A stretch of DNA of 64,000 nucleotides, taken from Piscinibacter caeni. GTDB taxonomy: Bacteria; Pseudomonadota; Gammaproteobacteria; Burkholderiales; Burkholderiaceae_C. How positions within the stretch are numbered: the first letter of the stretch is position 1; each line of letters starts with the position of its first letter. Positions 43,090 to 51,202 of this stretch are shown piece after piece. Where the stretch lies: NCBI GenBank assembly GCA_003265685.1, contig QJOU01000001.1:141383-205382 (forward strand). Direction: 5' to 3'. The position numbers were made by a program, and so were the translations under genes. A model generated the notes under the pieces. That model had not been told where the DNA came from. It did not search any database and worked only from the letters and a program-made list of their open reading frames with translations.

Positions 43090-43620
43090 CTACTTGCCTT
43101 CGACGATCTTCTTCAGGTTCGCCAGGCCCGACTGGTAGACGCCGGTGATGGCGGCCACCGCGGCCTCGTCGTTCTGGTCCGGCGGCGGGTCGTTGTTCGG
43201 GTAGCCGCGGTAGAAGGCGCCGCGCCACTCGACGACGGCCTTGTTGCCGTCGGCCTTGACGCTGATCGTCGAGGTGTAGTTCGTTACCGGCAGCGCGCCG
43301 CCGTCCTTGGCGCGGTAGCTGTAGCGCATCTTCGCGTCGTCCCAGGCCTCCAGCGTCTCGGTCAGCTTGCCGCCGTTCTTCAGCTCGAGCTGGCGCACCG
43401 AACCCTCCTCGTTGCCCTTGTCGGCCGGGCTCCTTGCGACGGCGGGGTGCCAGTCCTTCAGCGCGTCGAAGTTGCGGATCTTCGCCCACACGGCGGCGGC
43501 GGGCGCGTCGATCGTCACGGTCTCGGTCACCTTCTGGCGCGTCGGGCCGTGGGCCAGCGCGCCGGCGGCCGCCAGGCCGAGCGCGGCGGCCAGCAGCGTG
43601 CGGCGGGTGGAAAGCATCAT
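43090..43620 (-). CDS. mxaD: MxaD-like SRPBCC protein
   Basis: A 176-residue exported protein of the START/SRPBCC fold with a signal peptide (cleavage near ALAHG). 'ETVTIDAPAAAVWAKIRNFDALKDWHPAVA' and 'YSYRAKDGGALPVTNYTSTISV' are typical of MxaD. MxaD is known to aid electron transfer or interaction between methanol dehydrogenase and cytochrome cL. Two adjacent ATGs (43618 and 43615 region) make the exact start uncertain by one codon. Confidence 0.88.
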   Translation of the reverse strand: MMLSTRRTLLAAALGLAAAGALAHGPTRQKVTETVTIDAPAAAVWAKIRNFDALKDWHPAVARSPADKGNEEGSVRQLELKNGGKLTETLEAWDDAKMRYSYRAKDGGALPVTNYTSTISVKADGNKAVVEWRGAFYRGYPNNDPPPDQNDEAAVAAITGVYQSGLANLKKIVEGK

Positions 43621-43648
43621 CGGGAGTCTCCGGGGTGGTTGATGGGGT

Positions 43649-44596
43649 TCATTCGGGCGCGCCGATGAAGGCGCCGAAGCCGCGGCTGTTGCGACCGGTC
43701 GGAATGCGCTCGAGCGCGCGGCCGCTGGCCGCGTCGAGCACGCTGACCTCGTCGTCCATCCAGTTGACGACGTAGACGCGCTCGCCGTGCGCCGCGATGC
43801 CCTCCGGGTAGCCGAAGCCGGGCAGGGTCTTGAGCACGCGCAGGCTGTCCGCGTCGAGCACGCTGACGCTGTCGGCATGCTGGTTGGTGACGTACAGCAG
43901 CCGGTCGCCGTCGGCCAGCGCGGCGCCGTAGGGTGCCTTGCCGACCTTGACGGTGTGCGTCACGCGCAGCGTCGGCAGGTCGATCGCGCTCAGGTCGTCG
44001 CTCTGCACGTTCAGCGCGAATAGCCGCCGGCGCGGCGCATCCAGCAGCAACGCGAACGGGTGCGTGCCGACCGCCACGCGCGCGCGGACGCGTCGCTCGA
44101 CCAGGTCGACCAGCGCGACGCTGTCGTCGTCGCGCTCGGCCACGTAGACGGTGCGGCCGTCCGGGTCGACGGCTACACCGGCCGGCGCGCGGCCGACAGC
44201 GATCTCCAGCGGCGGCTCGGCCGGGCGCCCCGCGTCGATCGCCAGCAGCCGGTTGCGGTACCAGTCCGCCACGAACACGGTGCGGCCGTCGGCCGACGCG
44301 CCGATGCCCACCGGCCCGGCGCCGGCCGGCAGCGTGTCGACCACGCGCTGCGTGCGCATGTCGATCACCGAGACGGTCTTGTCGTCCGGGTTCGAGACGT
44401 ACACGCGGCCGGCCCGGCTGGCCGCCACCACGCCGGCCGGCGAGCGCCCGACCGGCACCGTGGCCACGACGGCATCCCGCGCCAGGTCGATCACCGACAC
44501 GTCGTGGCTGCCCTGGTTGGTGATGTAGGCGAATGGCGCAGCCTGTGCCGCCGCCGCGCCCATCAGCAGCGCGAGCGCCGCGGCGTGCCGGCTCAT
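43649..44596 (-). CDS. Exported YVTN-type seven-bladed beta-propeller protein
   Basis: A 315-residue periplasmic protein with a signal peptide (ALALLMGAAAAQA). It has repeated 40-45-residue blades containing 'VSVIDLARDAVVATVPVG', 'VSVIDMRTQRVVDTLPAG' and 'VYVAERDDDSVALVDL' motifs. Such propellers are common in PQQ-dehydrogenase clusters and may scaffold or carry electrons between proteins; no catalytic site is seen. The start overlaps the second SoxYZ-like gene by ATGA. Confidence 0.87.
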   Translation of the reverse strand: MSRHAAALALLMGAAAAQAAPFAYITNQGSHDVSVIDLARDAVVATVPVGRSPAGVVAASRAGRVYVSNPDDKTVSVIDMRTQRVVDTLPAGAGPVGIGASADGRTVFVADWYRNRLLAIDAGRPAEPPLEIAVGRAPAGVAVDPDGRTVYVAERDDDSVALVDLVERRVRARVAVGTHPFALLLDAPRRRLFALNVQSDDLSAIDLPTLRVTHTVKVGKAPYGAALADGDRLLYVTNQHADSVSVLDADSLRVLKTLPGFGYPEGIAAHGERVYVVNWMDDEVSVLDAASGRALERIPTGRNSRGFGAFIGAPE

Positions 44597-45426
44597 CGCG
44601 GGTTGTCGCGCAGCGCCTGGGCGGCGACGAAGCGCAGGTCCTTGGAGTCGACCACTGTGGCGCGCAGTTCGCCGCCGCCGCCCTGCGGCAGGAAGTAGAA
44701 GCGGAAGTTCGGGTTCTCGCTCATCGAGAAGTCGACGTCGGCCGAGAGCACCGGCCGGCCGGCGTAGCTCACGTCGATCTTGCGCACGTAGTGCGCCGGG
44801 GTGTACTGGCGCGTGGCCTGGTCCATCGCCAGGCCGGAGTGGTTCGGGTGCTCGATGGCGAGCTGCGCCAGCACCGGCTCCTTGCCCTTCAGGTCGCCCT
44901 CGACCCGGAAGCGCATCTGCCCGAGCGTGGCCTGCGCCGCCGCGGCGTCCGAGCCGGCCGGTGCCGAGCAGCCGCCCGAGGCCTTGACGAAGCGCGTCAC
45001 CATGTGCAGCTTGCCGTCGCTCGTCTCGGCGATCGCGCGCACATGCGAGTAGGCGTCGACGCGCACGCGGGTCTCGATGTCGGCGCGCCCGCTGTCGGGC
45101 GTGAACGAGAAGATGCCCGAGATCGGCGACGGGTTGGCGTCGATGATCAGGTACAGCTTGCTGATGTACCAGGCCGCGCCGGCCGGCACGCGGGTGCGGA
45201 TCGCGATCGGCACCACCGCCGCGTCCACGGCCCGTACCGGCGCCTCGAGCTTGAGCAGCTCGGGCGCGGCCGGCTGGACCGGCCGGTTCTCGAACAGGCT
45301 GGCGCGCACCTTCTGCCACACCGGGCTGGCGGCCGGGTCGTCGCCGGGCTGCAGCGTGGCGGCCGACGCGGCAGCGGCCAGCAGGGCGGCCGGCAGGGCG
45401 AGCAGGAAGCGGCGCAGCGTGTCCAT
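44593..45426 (-). CDS. Quinoprotein dehydrogenase-associated SoxYZ-like carrier (copy 2)
   Basis: A 277-residue exported paralogue of the carrier at 41287-42114. The signal peptide is ordinary Sec type ('LLALPAALLAAAASAA'). The conserved Cys is in 'FVKASGGCSAPA', and the C-terminal half shows 'IEHPNHSGLAMDQATRQYTPAHYVRKIDVSYAG' and 'FSMSENPNFRFYFLP'. Two copies in one operon suggest different partners or sequential handover. It begins eight bases past the small Cys protein gene. Confidence 0.87.
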   Translation of the reverse strand: MDTLRRFLLALPAALLAAAASAATLQPGDDPAASPVWQKVRASLFENRPVQPAAPELLKLEAPVRAVDAAVVPIAIRTRVPAGAAWYISKLYLIIDANPSPISGIFSFTPDSGRADIETRVRVDAYSHVRAIAETSDGKLHMVTRFVKASGGCSAPAGSDAAAAQATLGQMRFRVEGDLKGKEPVLAQLAIEHPNHSGLAMDQATRQYTPAHYVRKIDVSYAGRPVLSADVDFSMSENPNFRFYFLPQGGGGELRATVVDSKDLRFVAAQALRDNPR

Positions 45427-45434
45427 CGCGGCCC

Positions 45435-45794
45435 CTACTGCGGCGCGCCGATGAAGCAGGCCTTCTTCACCTTGGCCTGCAGGTTGCGCCAGCGGCTGAG
45501 CTGGGGCTTGACGGTCTCGTTGTCGCGCAGTTCGCTGCCGCGCTCGCCGCCGATCGAGATCGCCTTGACCACCGTGGTCATCTCGACGTAGTCGTCGAAC
45601 TTGACCTCCGCGGCGACGCGGTCGGCCGCGCAGGAGCACTTGTTGACCATCTCGAAGTTCGGGCCGGGATGATCGCGCATGCACTCCTGCACGTAGAGCA
45701 CGCGGTCGACGGTCGGGAAATCGTTGGCCTGCGCGAGGGCGGACAGCGCCAGCAGTCCGCCTGCGGCGAAGGCGAGGCGCGGGGCAAGTTTCAT
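45435..45794 (-). CDS. Small exported cysteine-containing protein of the xox operon
   Basis: A 119-residue protein I do not recognise by name. It has a clear signal peptide (cleavage after ALAQA). Its mature part has Cys residues in 'ECMRDHPGPNFEMVNKCSCAADRVA' and one near the C terminus ('KKACFIGAP'), four in total, suggesting two disulphides or a metal site. Similar small proteins recur in PQQ-dehydrogenase clusters. It may be a chaperone or a redox partner. Confidence 0.78.
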   Translation of the reverse strand: MKLAPRLAFAAGGLLALSALAQANDFPTVDRVLYVQECMRDHPGPNFEMVNKCSCAADRVAAEVKFDDYVEMTTVVKAISIGGERGSELRDNETVKPQLSRWRNLQAKVKKACFIGAPQ

Positions 45795-45811
45795 GGGGCT
45801 CTTCTCGGGGG

Positions 45812-46483
45812 TCAGGGATTGCGGTGGGCGCCGTCGATCAGCAGTTCCTCGACGAGCACCGGCTGGGCCGGGTTCGGGCCGTCGACGCGGGTGCGGATCG
45901 AGTAGACGCCGCCGGGCACGGCGTCGGACAGCGTGAACTCGTAGGTCTTGCCGGCGAGCTGCTCGAAGCGGGCCTTGAGCGGGTCGTCGACATAGGGCGC
46001 GACGATGAACTGCCGCGCCGCCACCGGCTTGCCGCCGTACAGCACCGTCGCGCTCATCTCCTTGGCGCCCTGGAAGATCGCCATGCGGATGCGCTTCTGG
46101 AAGTAGGTCGACTGGCCCTTGGTCAGGCGCTTCATCTCGCGCACGTCGCGCTCGAGGAAGTACAGGATCACCGGGTTGCCGGTGGCTGCCTCGATCTCCG
46201 GCAGGTTGACCCGGTGTTCGCCTTCCAGGAAGTCGGCCGAGACGGCGCAGCAGGAGCCGTCGGCGGCCGGCTTCAGGTGCACCAGCACCGGTTCGGCGTA
46301 ACCCGACTCCAGGCTGCCGGACTTGCGGAAGCCGTAGCGCAGCGTGGTCGGCGGCTTCATGGCCGCCAGGTGGTTGGTCATGAACAGGGCACGCTCGGCA
46401 CTCGAGAAGTCGTCCGCCGCGCGGGTGGCGAGGGCGGCCGAGGCCAGAAGCAGGAGCGCGGCGAGCCGCGTCGGCAGGGACAT
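45812..46483 (-). CDS. Uncharacterised exported protein of the xox operon
   Basis: A 223-residue periplasmic protein with a signal peptide (cleavage near ATRAA). The mature part is predicted mainly beta ('LRYGFRKSGSLESGYAEPVLVHLKPAADGSCCAVSADFLEGEHRVNLPEIEAATGNPVILYFLERDV') with one Cys-Cys pair. No known domain was recognised. It lies between the trypsin-like protease and the small Cys protein on one strand with short gaps, so it is likely one of the XoxF accessory proteins. Confidence 0.7.
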   Translation of the reverse strand: MSLPTRLAALLLLASAALATRAADDFSSAERALFMTNHLAAMKPPTTLRYGFRKSGSLESGYAEPVLVHLKPAADGSCCAVSADFLEGEHRVNLPEIEAATGNPVILYFLERDVREMKRLTKGQSTYFQKRIRMAIFQGAKEMSATVLYGGKPVAARQFIVAPYVDDPLKARFEQLAGKTYEFTLSDAVPGGVYSIRTRVDGPNPAQPVLVEELLIDGAHRNP

Positions 46484-46499
46484 GCGCAAGGTGGGCCTT

Positions 46500-47471
46500 C
46501 TAGTGGTGGTCGGGCCGGCAATCGGCCGGCAGATCGGGATCGGTGCTGCGCGCGCGCAGCGCCTCGAGCTGCGCCCGCACCGCGGCATGGGCCGGCGCGA
46601 GGCGCAGCGAGCATTCGAGTGCCATGCGCGCCTCCGCGGGCCGCTCGAGCCGCTCGAGCGCCGTGCCCAGCAGGTGCCAGGGCTCGGCGTCGTCGGCGTC
46701 GGCGCGCAGCCAGTCGTAGGACAGCAGCGCGAGTTCGCCCCAGCGCTGGTCTCGCTGCATGACCTGGGCGCGCAGGAAACGCGGCTGGGTCGTCGCGGGC
46801 GCCTGCCAGTAGGGCACGCGCCCCGTGTCCAGCGGCATCACGCGGTGGAACTGGCCGCGCAGTCGTTCGTCGAGCAGCTGGCGCACCCACTCCACCGGTG
46901 CGGCGAAGTAGTGCGCCGCGCCGCCGCGCAACCGGAAGGTCAGGATGCCCACCAGCGCGCCGCTGCCGTCGAACAGCCCGCCGCCGCTGGCGCCCGACGT
47001 GAACCAGTTGGTCGACTGGATCACCCGGCCGCCGTCGAAGCGGTGCAGTTCGACCACCTCGCCGGGGCTGTTCTGCAGGCCCACGCCGCCGGTGTAGCCG
47101 AGGGCGGCCACATGCTGGCCGATCGCCAGCGCGCCGGTGTGGCCGAGCGGCACCGGCGGGGCCAGCAGGCCCGGCACCTCGAGCAGGCACAGGTCGCGGT
47201 CGACGTCGGCCGCCTGGGCGCTGGCGCTCCAGCGCACCCCGCCGCGCACCACCTGGATGTCGAGTGCCTCGCGTGTCACGTGGCAGTTGGTGATGACGAG
47301 TTCGTGCCCGACCGCCACGCCGGAGCCGACCGACAGGCCGCCGCGTTCGCGCGGCGCCTCGATGCGCAGCACGCTGCCGGCCAGCGACACCAGGCGCGCC
47401 GGGTCCGGCACCGAGGCCGCCGCCGGCCACACGGCGGCAGCGGCAACCAGCAGGCAGAGCGCGGACTTCAT
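46500..47471 (-). CDS. Exported trypsin-like serine protease with C-terminal TPR-like region
   Basis: A 323-residue protein with a signal peptide. The chymotrypsin-fold triad is visible: His in 'VITNCHV', Asp in 'DVDRDLCLL', and Ser in 'TSGASGGGLFDGSG'. Residues about 230-320 ('LLSYDWLRADADDAEPWHLLGTALERLERPAEARMALECSLRLAP') resemble a TPR pair. No PDZ domain is present. It may process or inspect exported quinoprotein components. Its place directly after xoxJ suggests a dedicated role. Confidence 0.85.
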   Translation of the reverse strand: MKSALCLLVAAAAVWPAAASVPDPARLVSLAGSVLRIEAPRERGGLSVGSGVAVGHELVITNCHVTREALDIQVVRGGVRWSASAQAADVDRDLCLLEVPGLLAPPVPLGHTGALAIGQHVAALGYTGGVGLQNSPGEVVELHRFDGGRVIQSTNWFTSGASGGGLFDGSGALVGILTFRLRGGAAHYFAAPVEWVRQLLDERLRGQFHRVMPLDTGRVPYWQAPATTQPRFLRAQVMQRDQRWGELALLSYDWLRADADDAEPWHLLGTALERLERPAEARMALECSLRLAPAHAAVRAQLEALRARSTDPDLPADCRPDHH

Positions 47472-47491
47472 GGTGGCAGCATGCCACGCCT

Positions 47492-48343
47492 TCAGTTGGT
47501 CTTGGCGGCGAAGGACTCGTCGACCAGCGGTACGCCGAACTCGCGCAGGATGGCCTGGATCTCCGGCCCCCTCGATTCGATCAGTCCCTCGATCTGCTGC
47601 TTCCACTCGCGCTCGCCGTAGCGCACGCCCATCGCCATCTGGTAGTCGAACTTGACGCCCGGCTCCGACTTCAGCGGCACCACGCGCAGCACCGGCGACG
47701 TGACGCGCTTGGCGAAGTAGCCCGCGATCGGGCCCCAGACGATGGCCGCGTCGATCTGGCCGGCGGCCAGGTCCTTCTCGACGATCTCGCCCGGGTACTG
47801 GTCGGGGTCGGCGTTCATGATCTTGTAGGGCACGCCGCGTTCGACCAGCCCGTGCTTGGCCAGCCAGTCGGAGGCCGGCGAGCGGTCGTAGATGCCGATG
47901 CGCAGCTTCTCGAGCGTGGCGCGCTCGAGCTTGAGGAAGTCCTCGCCGCTGCGCACGCCGTCCAGCCCCTTGCCCTGCGGGAACACCAGCGCGTAGGTGG
48001 AGCGGTAGTAGGGCTTGGTCACCGACACCTGGTCGAAGCCGGTGGGCACGCCCATCACGATGTCGCAGGGGTAGTCCTGCCCCGGCAGCTTGTAGCGCAG
48101 CGTGTTGCGGATGAAGGCGAGCCGCTGCGGGAAAGAGTAGTAGGTGACGGGCAGGTTGAGCGCCTTGCCGAACAGCTCGGCGATGCGGTTCTCGATGCCC
48201 TCGCCCTTGACGTTGGAGAAGGGCAGGTTGTTCGGATCCTGGCAGACGCGCAGCGCCTGGCGCGGCGCGCTCTGCTCCTGGGCCCAGGCGGCGCCGGCCA
48301 GCAGCGCCAGCGCCACCACGGGGGCGAGTGCGAGTTGCTTCAT
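47492..48343 (-). CDS. xoxJ: XoxJ/MxaJ-like periplasmic binding protein
   Basis: A 283-residue exported solute-binding-protein-fold protein ('LRVCQDPNNLPFSNVKGEGIENRIAELFGKALN' is the diagnostic start of the mature part). It belongs to the quinoprotein-dehydrogenase-associated binding proteins. XoxJ is thought to bind and help activate or fold XoxF rather than take up a nutrient; structure work on other XoxJ proteins supports that. Its ATG overlaps the xoxG stop (ATGA). Confidence 0.9.
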   Translation of the reverse strand: MKQLALAPVVALALLAGAAWAQEQSAPRQALRVCQDPNNLPFSNVKGEGIENRIAELFGKALNLPVTYYSFPQRLAFIRNTLRYKLPGQDYPCDIVMGVPTGFDQVSVTKPYYRSTYALVFPQGKGLDGVRSGEDFLKLERATLEKLRIGIYDRSPASDWLAKHGLVERGVPYKIMNADPDQYPGEIVEKDLAAGQIDAAIVWGPIAGYFAKRVTSPVLRVVPLKSEPGVKFDYQMAMGVRYGEREWKQQIEGLIESRGPEIQAILREFGVPLVDESFAAKTN

Positions 48344-48723
48344 TGCGAGATCGGCTCGACCTTGGCGCGGGTGATGGCGCCGTCCGAGCGGCCCTTCAGG
48401 TAGGCGTACAGGTGGTCGATGTTGTCCATCACCACCTGGCTGGTGCCGAAGCTCTGCATGCCCTTCTCGAGCCGGCCGTCGCGCACGGTCTTGATGAATT
48501 CTTCCTTGGTGAGCGTCTTCAGGCTGTTGACCAGAGACGGGCCGACCAGGCCCTCCTGGTTGGCGCCGTGGCAGCGGTCGCAGGCGGCCTGGCGCCAGGT
48601 GCGGAAGCCCTTCATGGTCTCCGGGTCGACCTTGTAGCCGTCGACGACGGTATAGAGCTTTTCCTGCCCGAAGGCGGTGGTGGCGACGAGGAGCGACAGG
48701 GCCAGCAGCGTCTTCCGAAACAT
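48340..48723 (-). CDS. xoxG: Cytochrome c of XoxF system (XoxG)
   Basis: A 127-residue exported cytochrome with one haem site, C48-H52 (CDRCH), and a likely distal Met in 'GMQSFGTSQVVM'. Proteins in this position accept electrons from XoxF. The size is smaller than classical cytochrome cL. It lies 103 bases after xoxF with hairpins between, and is coupled to xoxJ. Confidence 0.9.
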   Translation of the reverse strand: MFRKTLLALSLLVATTAFGQEKLYTVVDGYKVDPETMKGFRTWRQAACDRCHGANQEGLVGPSLVNSLKTLTKEEFIKTVRDGRLEKGMQSFGTSQVVMDNIDHLYAYLKGRSDGAITRAKVEPISQ

Positions 48724-48742
48724 GTCTCGATCTTCCGTAGTG

Positions 48743-48778
48743 AAAACGGGGGACGGTGCCGTCGAGCGCCATCCCCCG
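48743..48778 (-). terminator. Terminator-like stem between xoxF and xoxG
   Basis: On the minus strand CGGGGGA pairs with TCCCCCG, enclosing a smaller CGG/CCG stem, and is followed by TTTT. It lies about 50 bases after the xoxF stop codon. Partial termination here would keep xoxF mRNA more abundant than the accessory genes. Confidence 0.65.
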
Positions 48779-48789
48779 CGAGTCAGGCG

Positions 48790-48810
48790 GGCAGGGGACC
48801 ATCCCCTGCC
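48790..48810 (-). repeat. Second stable hairpin just after xoxF
   Basis: GGCAGGGG/CCCCTGCC, an 8-bp perfect stem with a five-base loop, lies 17 bases past the xoxF stop codon. It could protect the xoxF message from 3' degradation. No T run follows it directly. Confidence 0.6.
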
Positions 48811-48826
48811 ATCGCTTGCGTCAGCC

Positions 48827-50650
48827 TCAGTTCGGCAGCGCGAACACGGTCAGCGAACCGCCCAGTTCGGTGTACTGGTTCAGCTCGCGGTAGCCGCCCA
48901 CGGCGCCCAAACCGTCGGTGTCCTTCTCGAGGCCAGCCGCCATGCCGATGCCGGCCCAGCCGCCGATGCCCGAGAACACGCCCATGTACTGCTTGCCCTT
49001 GTGCTCGTAGGTGAACACGTTGCCGATGATCCCTGAGGGCGTCTTGAACTTGAAAAGTTCCTTGTTGATGTTCTTCTTGTCGACGCACTTCAGGTAACCC
49101 TCGAGCGTGCCGTAGCAGCTCAGGCCGCCCGCGGTGTTGAGCGCACCGGACCACACCGAGAACTTCTCGGCCTTGGTCTGGACGATCTTGCCGGTGCCGG
49201 CGTCCCAGGCGATGTAGTTGCCCATGCCCCCATGGCTGCCCGGGGCCGGGAACATCGACAGCGTGGCGCCGACGTACGGCTGGCCGGCGGTGTACTCGAC
49301 CTTGAACGGCTCGTAGTCCATGCAGACGTGGTTGGTCGGCACGTAGAAGAGCTTGGTCTCGGGGTCGAATGCCGCGGGCTGCTGGTCCTTCGAGCCGAGC
49401 GCCGCCGGGCAGATGCCCTTGGTGTTGACGTCGGGACCGTTCTGCGCCGTCGAGTACTTCGCGACCACCTGCGGGCGGCCCGTCTTCATGTCGACGTGCG
49501 TGGCCCAGTTCACCTTCGGGTCGTACTTCTCGGCCACGAGGAGCGCGCCGTTGGTGCGGTCCAGCGTGTACGCGAAGCCGTTGCGGTCGAAGTGCACCAG
49601 CGCCTTGGTCGGCTTGCCCTTGACGTTGATGTCCGCCAGGATCATCTCGTTGATGCCGTCGAAGTCCCACTCGTCGAACGGCGTCATCTGATAGACCCAG
49701 TTGACCTTGCCGGTGTCGACGTCACGCGACCAGATGGACATGGACCACTTGTTGTCGCCCGGGCGCTGCGAGGGGTTCCAGGTGGACGGGTTGCCGGTGC
49801 CGTAGAACAACGCGTTCAGTGCCTTGTCGTAGCTGTACCAGCCCCAGGTGGTGCCGCCGCCGATCTTCCACTGGTCGCCCTTCCAGGTCTTGAGCGACGA
49901 GTCCGGGCCGACCGGCTTGACCGCGCCGTCCGTCCACGTGGTCGTGGTGTTCGGGTCGATCAGCATCTCGGCGTCGGGGCCGACGCTGTAGCCCTTCCAG
50001 ACCTGCTTGCCGGTGTTGATGTCGTAGGCGGCCAGGAAGCCGCGCACGCCCCACTCGCCGCCGGAGATGCCGGTGACGACCTTGTCCTTGAAGACGTGCG
50101 GCGCATTGGTGTTCACCGCGCCGAGCTTCGGGTCGCCGTTCTTGACGTCCCAGATCTTCTTGCCGGTCTTGGCGTCCAGCGCGACGAGCATCGAGTCCGC
50201 CTGCTGCAGGAACACCTTGCCTTCGGCGTAGGCCAGGCCGCGGTTCACCGTGTCGCAGCACATCTGCGGGATCACGGCCGGGTCCTGCTTCGGCTCGTAC
50301 TTCCACTTGATCTTCTGCGTGTCGAGGTCGATCGCGAACACCTTGTTCGGGAACGGCGAGTGCAGGTACATCGTGCCGTCGATCACCAGCGGCGAGCCCT
50401 CGTGGCCGCGCAGCACGCCGGTGGAGAAGGTCCACGCGACCTGCATCTTGCCGACGTTGCCGGTGTTGATCTGCTTCAGCGTGCTGTAGCGCTGGTTGAA
50501 CATGTCGCCAGCCTGCATCGCCCAGTTCTTGTTGTTGGCGATGTTCTTCTCGACGTCCGCGTTGGCCATGGCCAAACCCGGCGCCGCGAGAAGAGCTGCC
50601 AGCCCCAGCCGAGACCAGGCGTGCCGACGGGATTGCCCTGAAATTCGCAT
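48827..50650 (-). CDS. xoxF: Lanthanide-dependent PQQ methanol dehydrogenase XoxF
   Basis: A 607-residue periplasmic quinoprotein with a signal peptide (cleavage near AMANA). It oxidises methanol, and often formaldehyde, and passes electrons to XoxG. The vicinal Cys pair is C131-C132 ('[10 protein letters not shown]'). Predicted metal ligands are E199 ('GGEWG'), N287 ('GTGNP') and D329. D331, two residues on in 'WDFDG', is the extra Asp that marks Ln-using enzymes; Ca-using MxaF has Ala there. ATG 50650 has AAGGAGA just upstream. The open frame continues upstream but is not conserved. Overall pattern suggests a XoxF5-type enzyme; this was not tested by alignment. Confidence 0.96.
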   Translation of the reverse strand: MRISGQSRRHAWSRLGLAALLAAPGLAMANADVEKNIANNKNWAMQAGDMFNQRYSTLKQINTGNVGKMQVAWTFSTGVLRGHEGSPLVIDGTMYLHSPFPNKVFAIDLDTQKIKWKYEPKQDPAVIPQMCCDTVNRGLAYAEGKVFLQQADSMLVALDAKTGKKIWDVKNGDPKLGAVNTNAPHVFKDKVVTGISGGEWGVRGFLAAYDINTGKQVWKGYSVGPDAEMLIDPNTTTTWTDGAVKPVGPDSSLKTWKGDQWKIGGGTTWGWYSYDKALNALFYGTGNPSTWNPSQRPGDNKWSMSIWSRDVDTGKVNWVYQMTPFDEWDFDGINEMILADINVKGKPTKALVHFDRNGFAYTLDRTNGALLVAEKYDPKVNWATHVDMKTGRPQVVAKYSTAQNGPDVNTKGICPAALGSKDQQPAAFDPETKLFYVPTNHVCMDYEPFKVEYTAGQPYVGATLSMFPAPGSHGGMGNYIAWDAGTGKIVQTKAEKFSVWSGALNTAGGLSCYGTLEGYLKCVDKKNINKELFKFKTPSGIIGNVFTYEHKGKQYMGVFSGIGGWAGIGMAAGLEKDTDGLGAVGGYRELNQYTELGGSLTVFALPN

Positions 50651-50747
50651 CGATGTCTCCTTGTTGACGTGACCGGAGCCCGGCCGCAGCGCATCGTCGA
50701 CTGACGAACCCGACACGCGGCTTCGAGTACTCGGCGGGGCCGCAACC

Positions 50748-50762
50748 GCAAATTCCGCGCCC
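50748..50762 (-). promoter_or_regulatory. Candidate sigma-54 promoter of xoxF
   Basis: Minus-strand GGGCGCGGAATTTGC differs from TGGCACGNNNNTTGC at two positions and keeps GG-N10-GC. Initiation would give a 5' leader of about 86 bases ending with AAGGAGA. The site lies about 300 bases from the inverted repeat, a workable distance for an enhancer site. Confidence 0.45.
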
Positions 50763-51061
50763 ACCCCACCGACCTCTTGTGCGCGCCCGGCCCGAGCCTG
50801 GTGCGTTCGCCTTGGCCAACGCCCGAACGGGCCGGGCGGACGACCGTGACGCCTCAGGTTTACCCGCAATGCGACCGGCCGGAAGCGATACCAGAGCCGC
50901 CTTCTAGGGAAGCTCCTGATAGGGAAAGCACGGGGGGTCGCGCGCGGCCCGAACTCGCGGTCGCGGCCTCGTGCCGGGCCCGGAAACAGGCTGCGCCAAA
51001 AGCGTTGCATCCACATCGGCACAGAGTGTTTCATCGCCGCGGCGCGTGTCAGCCGGCCGCC

Positions 51062-51113
51062 CGGGCTGTGTCACGGCACACGGGAATCCACTCGCTTGCC
51101 GTGGCACAGCCCG
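51062..51113. repeat. Large inverted repeat in the xoxF/ABC divergent region
   Basis: CGGGCTGTGTCACGGCA (51062-51078) and TGCCGTGGCACAGCCCG (51097-51113) are inverted copies matching at 16 of 17 positions, separated by 18 bases. This is a strong candidate binding site for a dimeric or oligomeric regulator. TGTCACGGC and CGTGGCAC within it recur ahead of the mxaR-like gene. Confidence 0.7.
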
Positions 51114-51202
51114 CCCGTCTCCAATGCGCGCCGCGGCCGGCCTGGGCCTTGCTCGGGCCCCGCGTATCCTCACGCCCCTTGCCGACCCCCCACCCCGACA
51201 CG

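Larger units (their letters stand above)
50651..51202. promoter_or_regulatory. 552-base divergent control region between xoxF and the ABC system
   Basis: No gene is supported here. It holds a sigma-54-like promoter for xoxF (50748-50762), a long inverted repeat (51062-51113) and a weaker -24/-12-like match toward the ABC gene (CGGCCTGGGCCTTGC, 51138-51152). The frames open across it are extensions of flanking genes without conserved sequence. The layout suits joint control of two divergent operons by one enhancer-binding protein. Confidence 0.6.

Noticed and set aside
48827..50650. Calcium-type MxaF instead of XoxF
   Set aside because: The Asp two residues after the catalytic Asp (WDFDG) is the mark of lanthanide-dependent XoxF; MxaF has Ala there, and no small MxaI subunit gene is adjacent.
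51138..51152. Sigma-54 promoter toward the ABC operon (CGGCCTGGGCCTTGC)
   Set aside because: Three departures from the consensus; not strong enough for a separate feature at this GC content.
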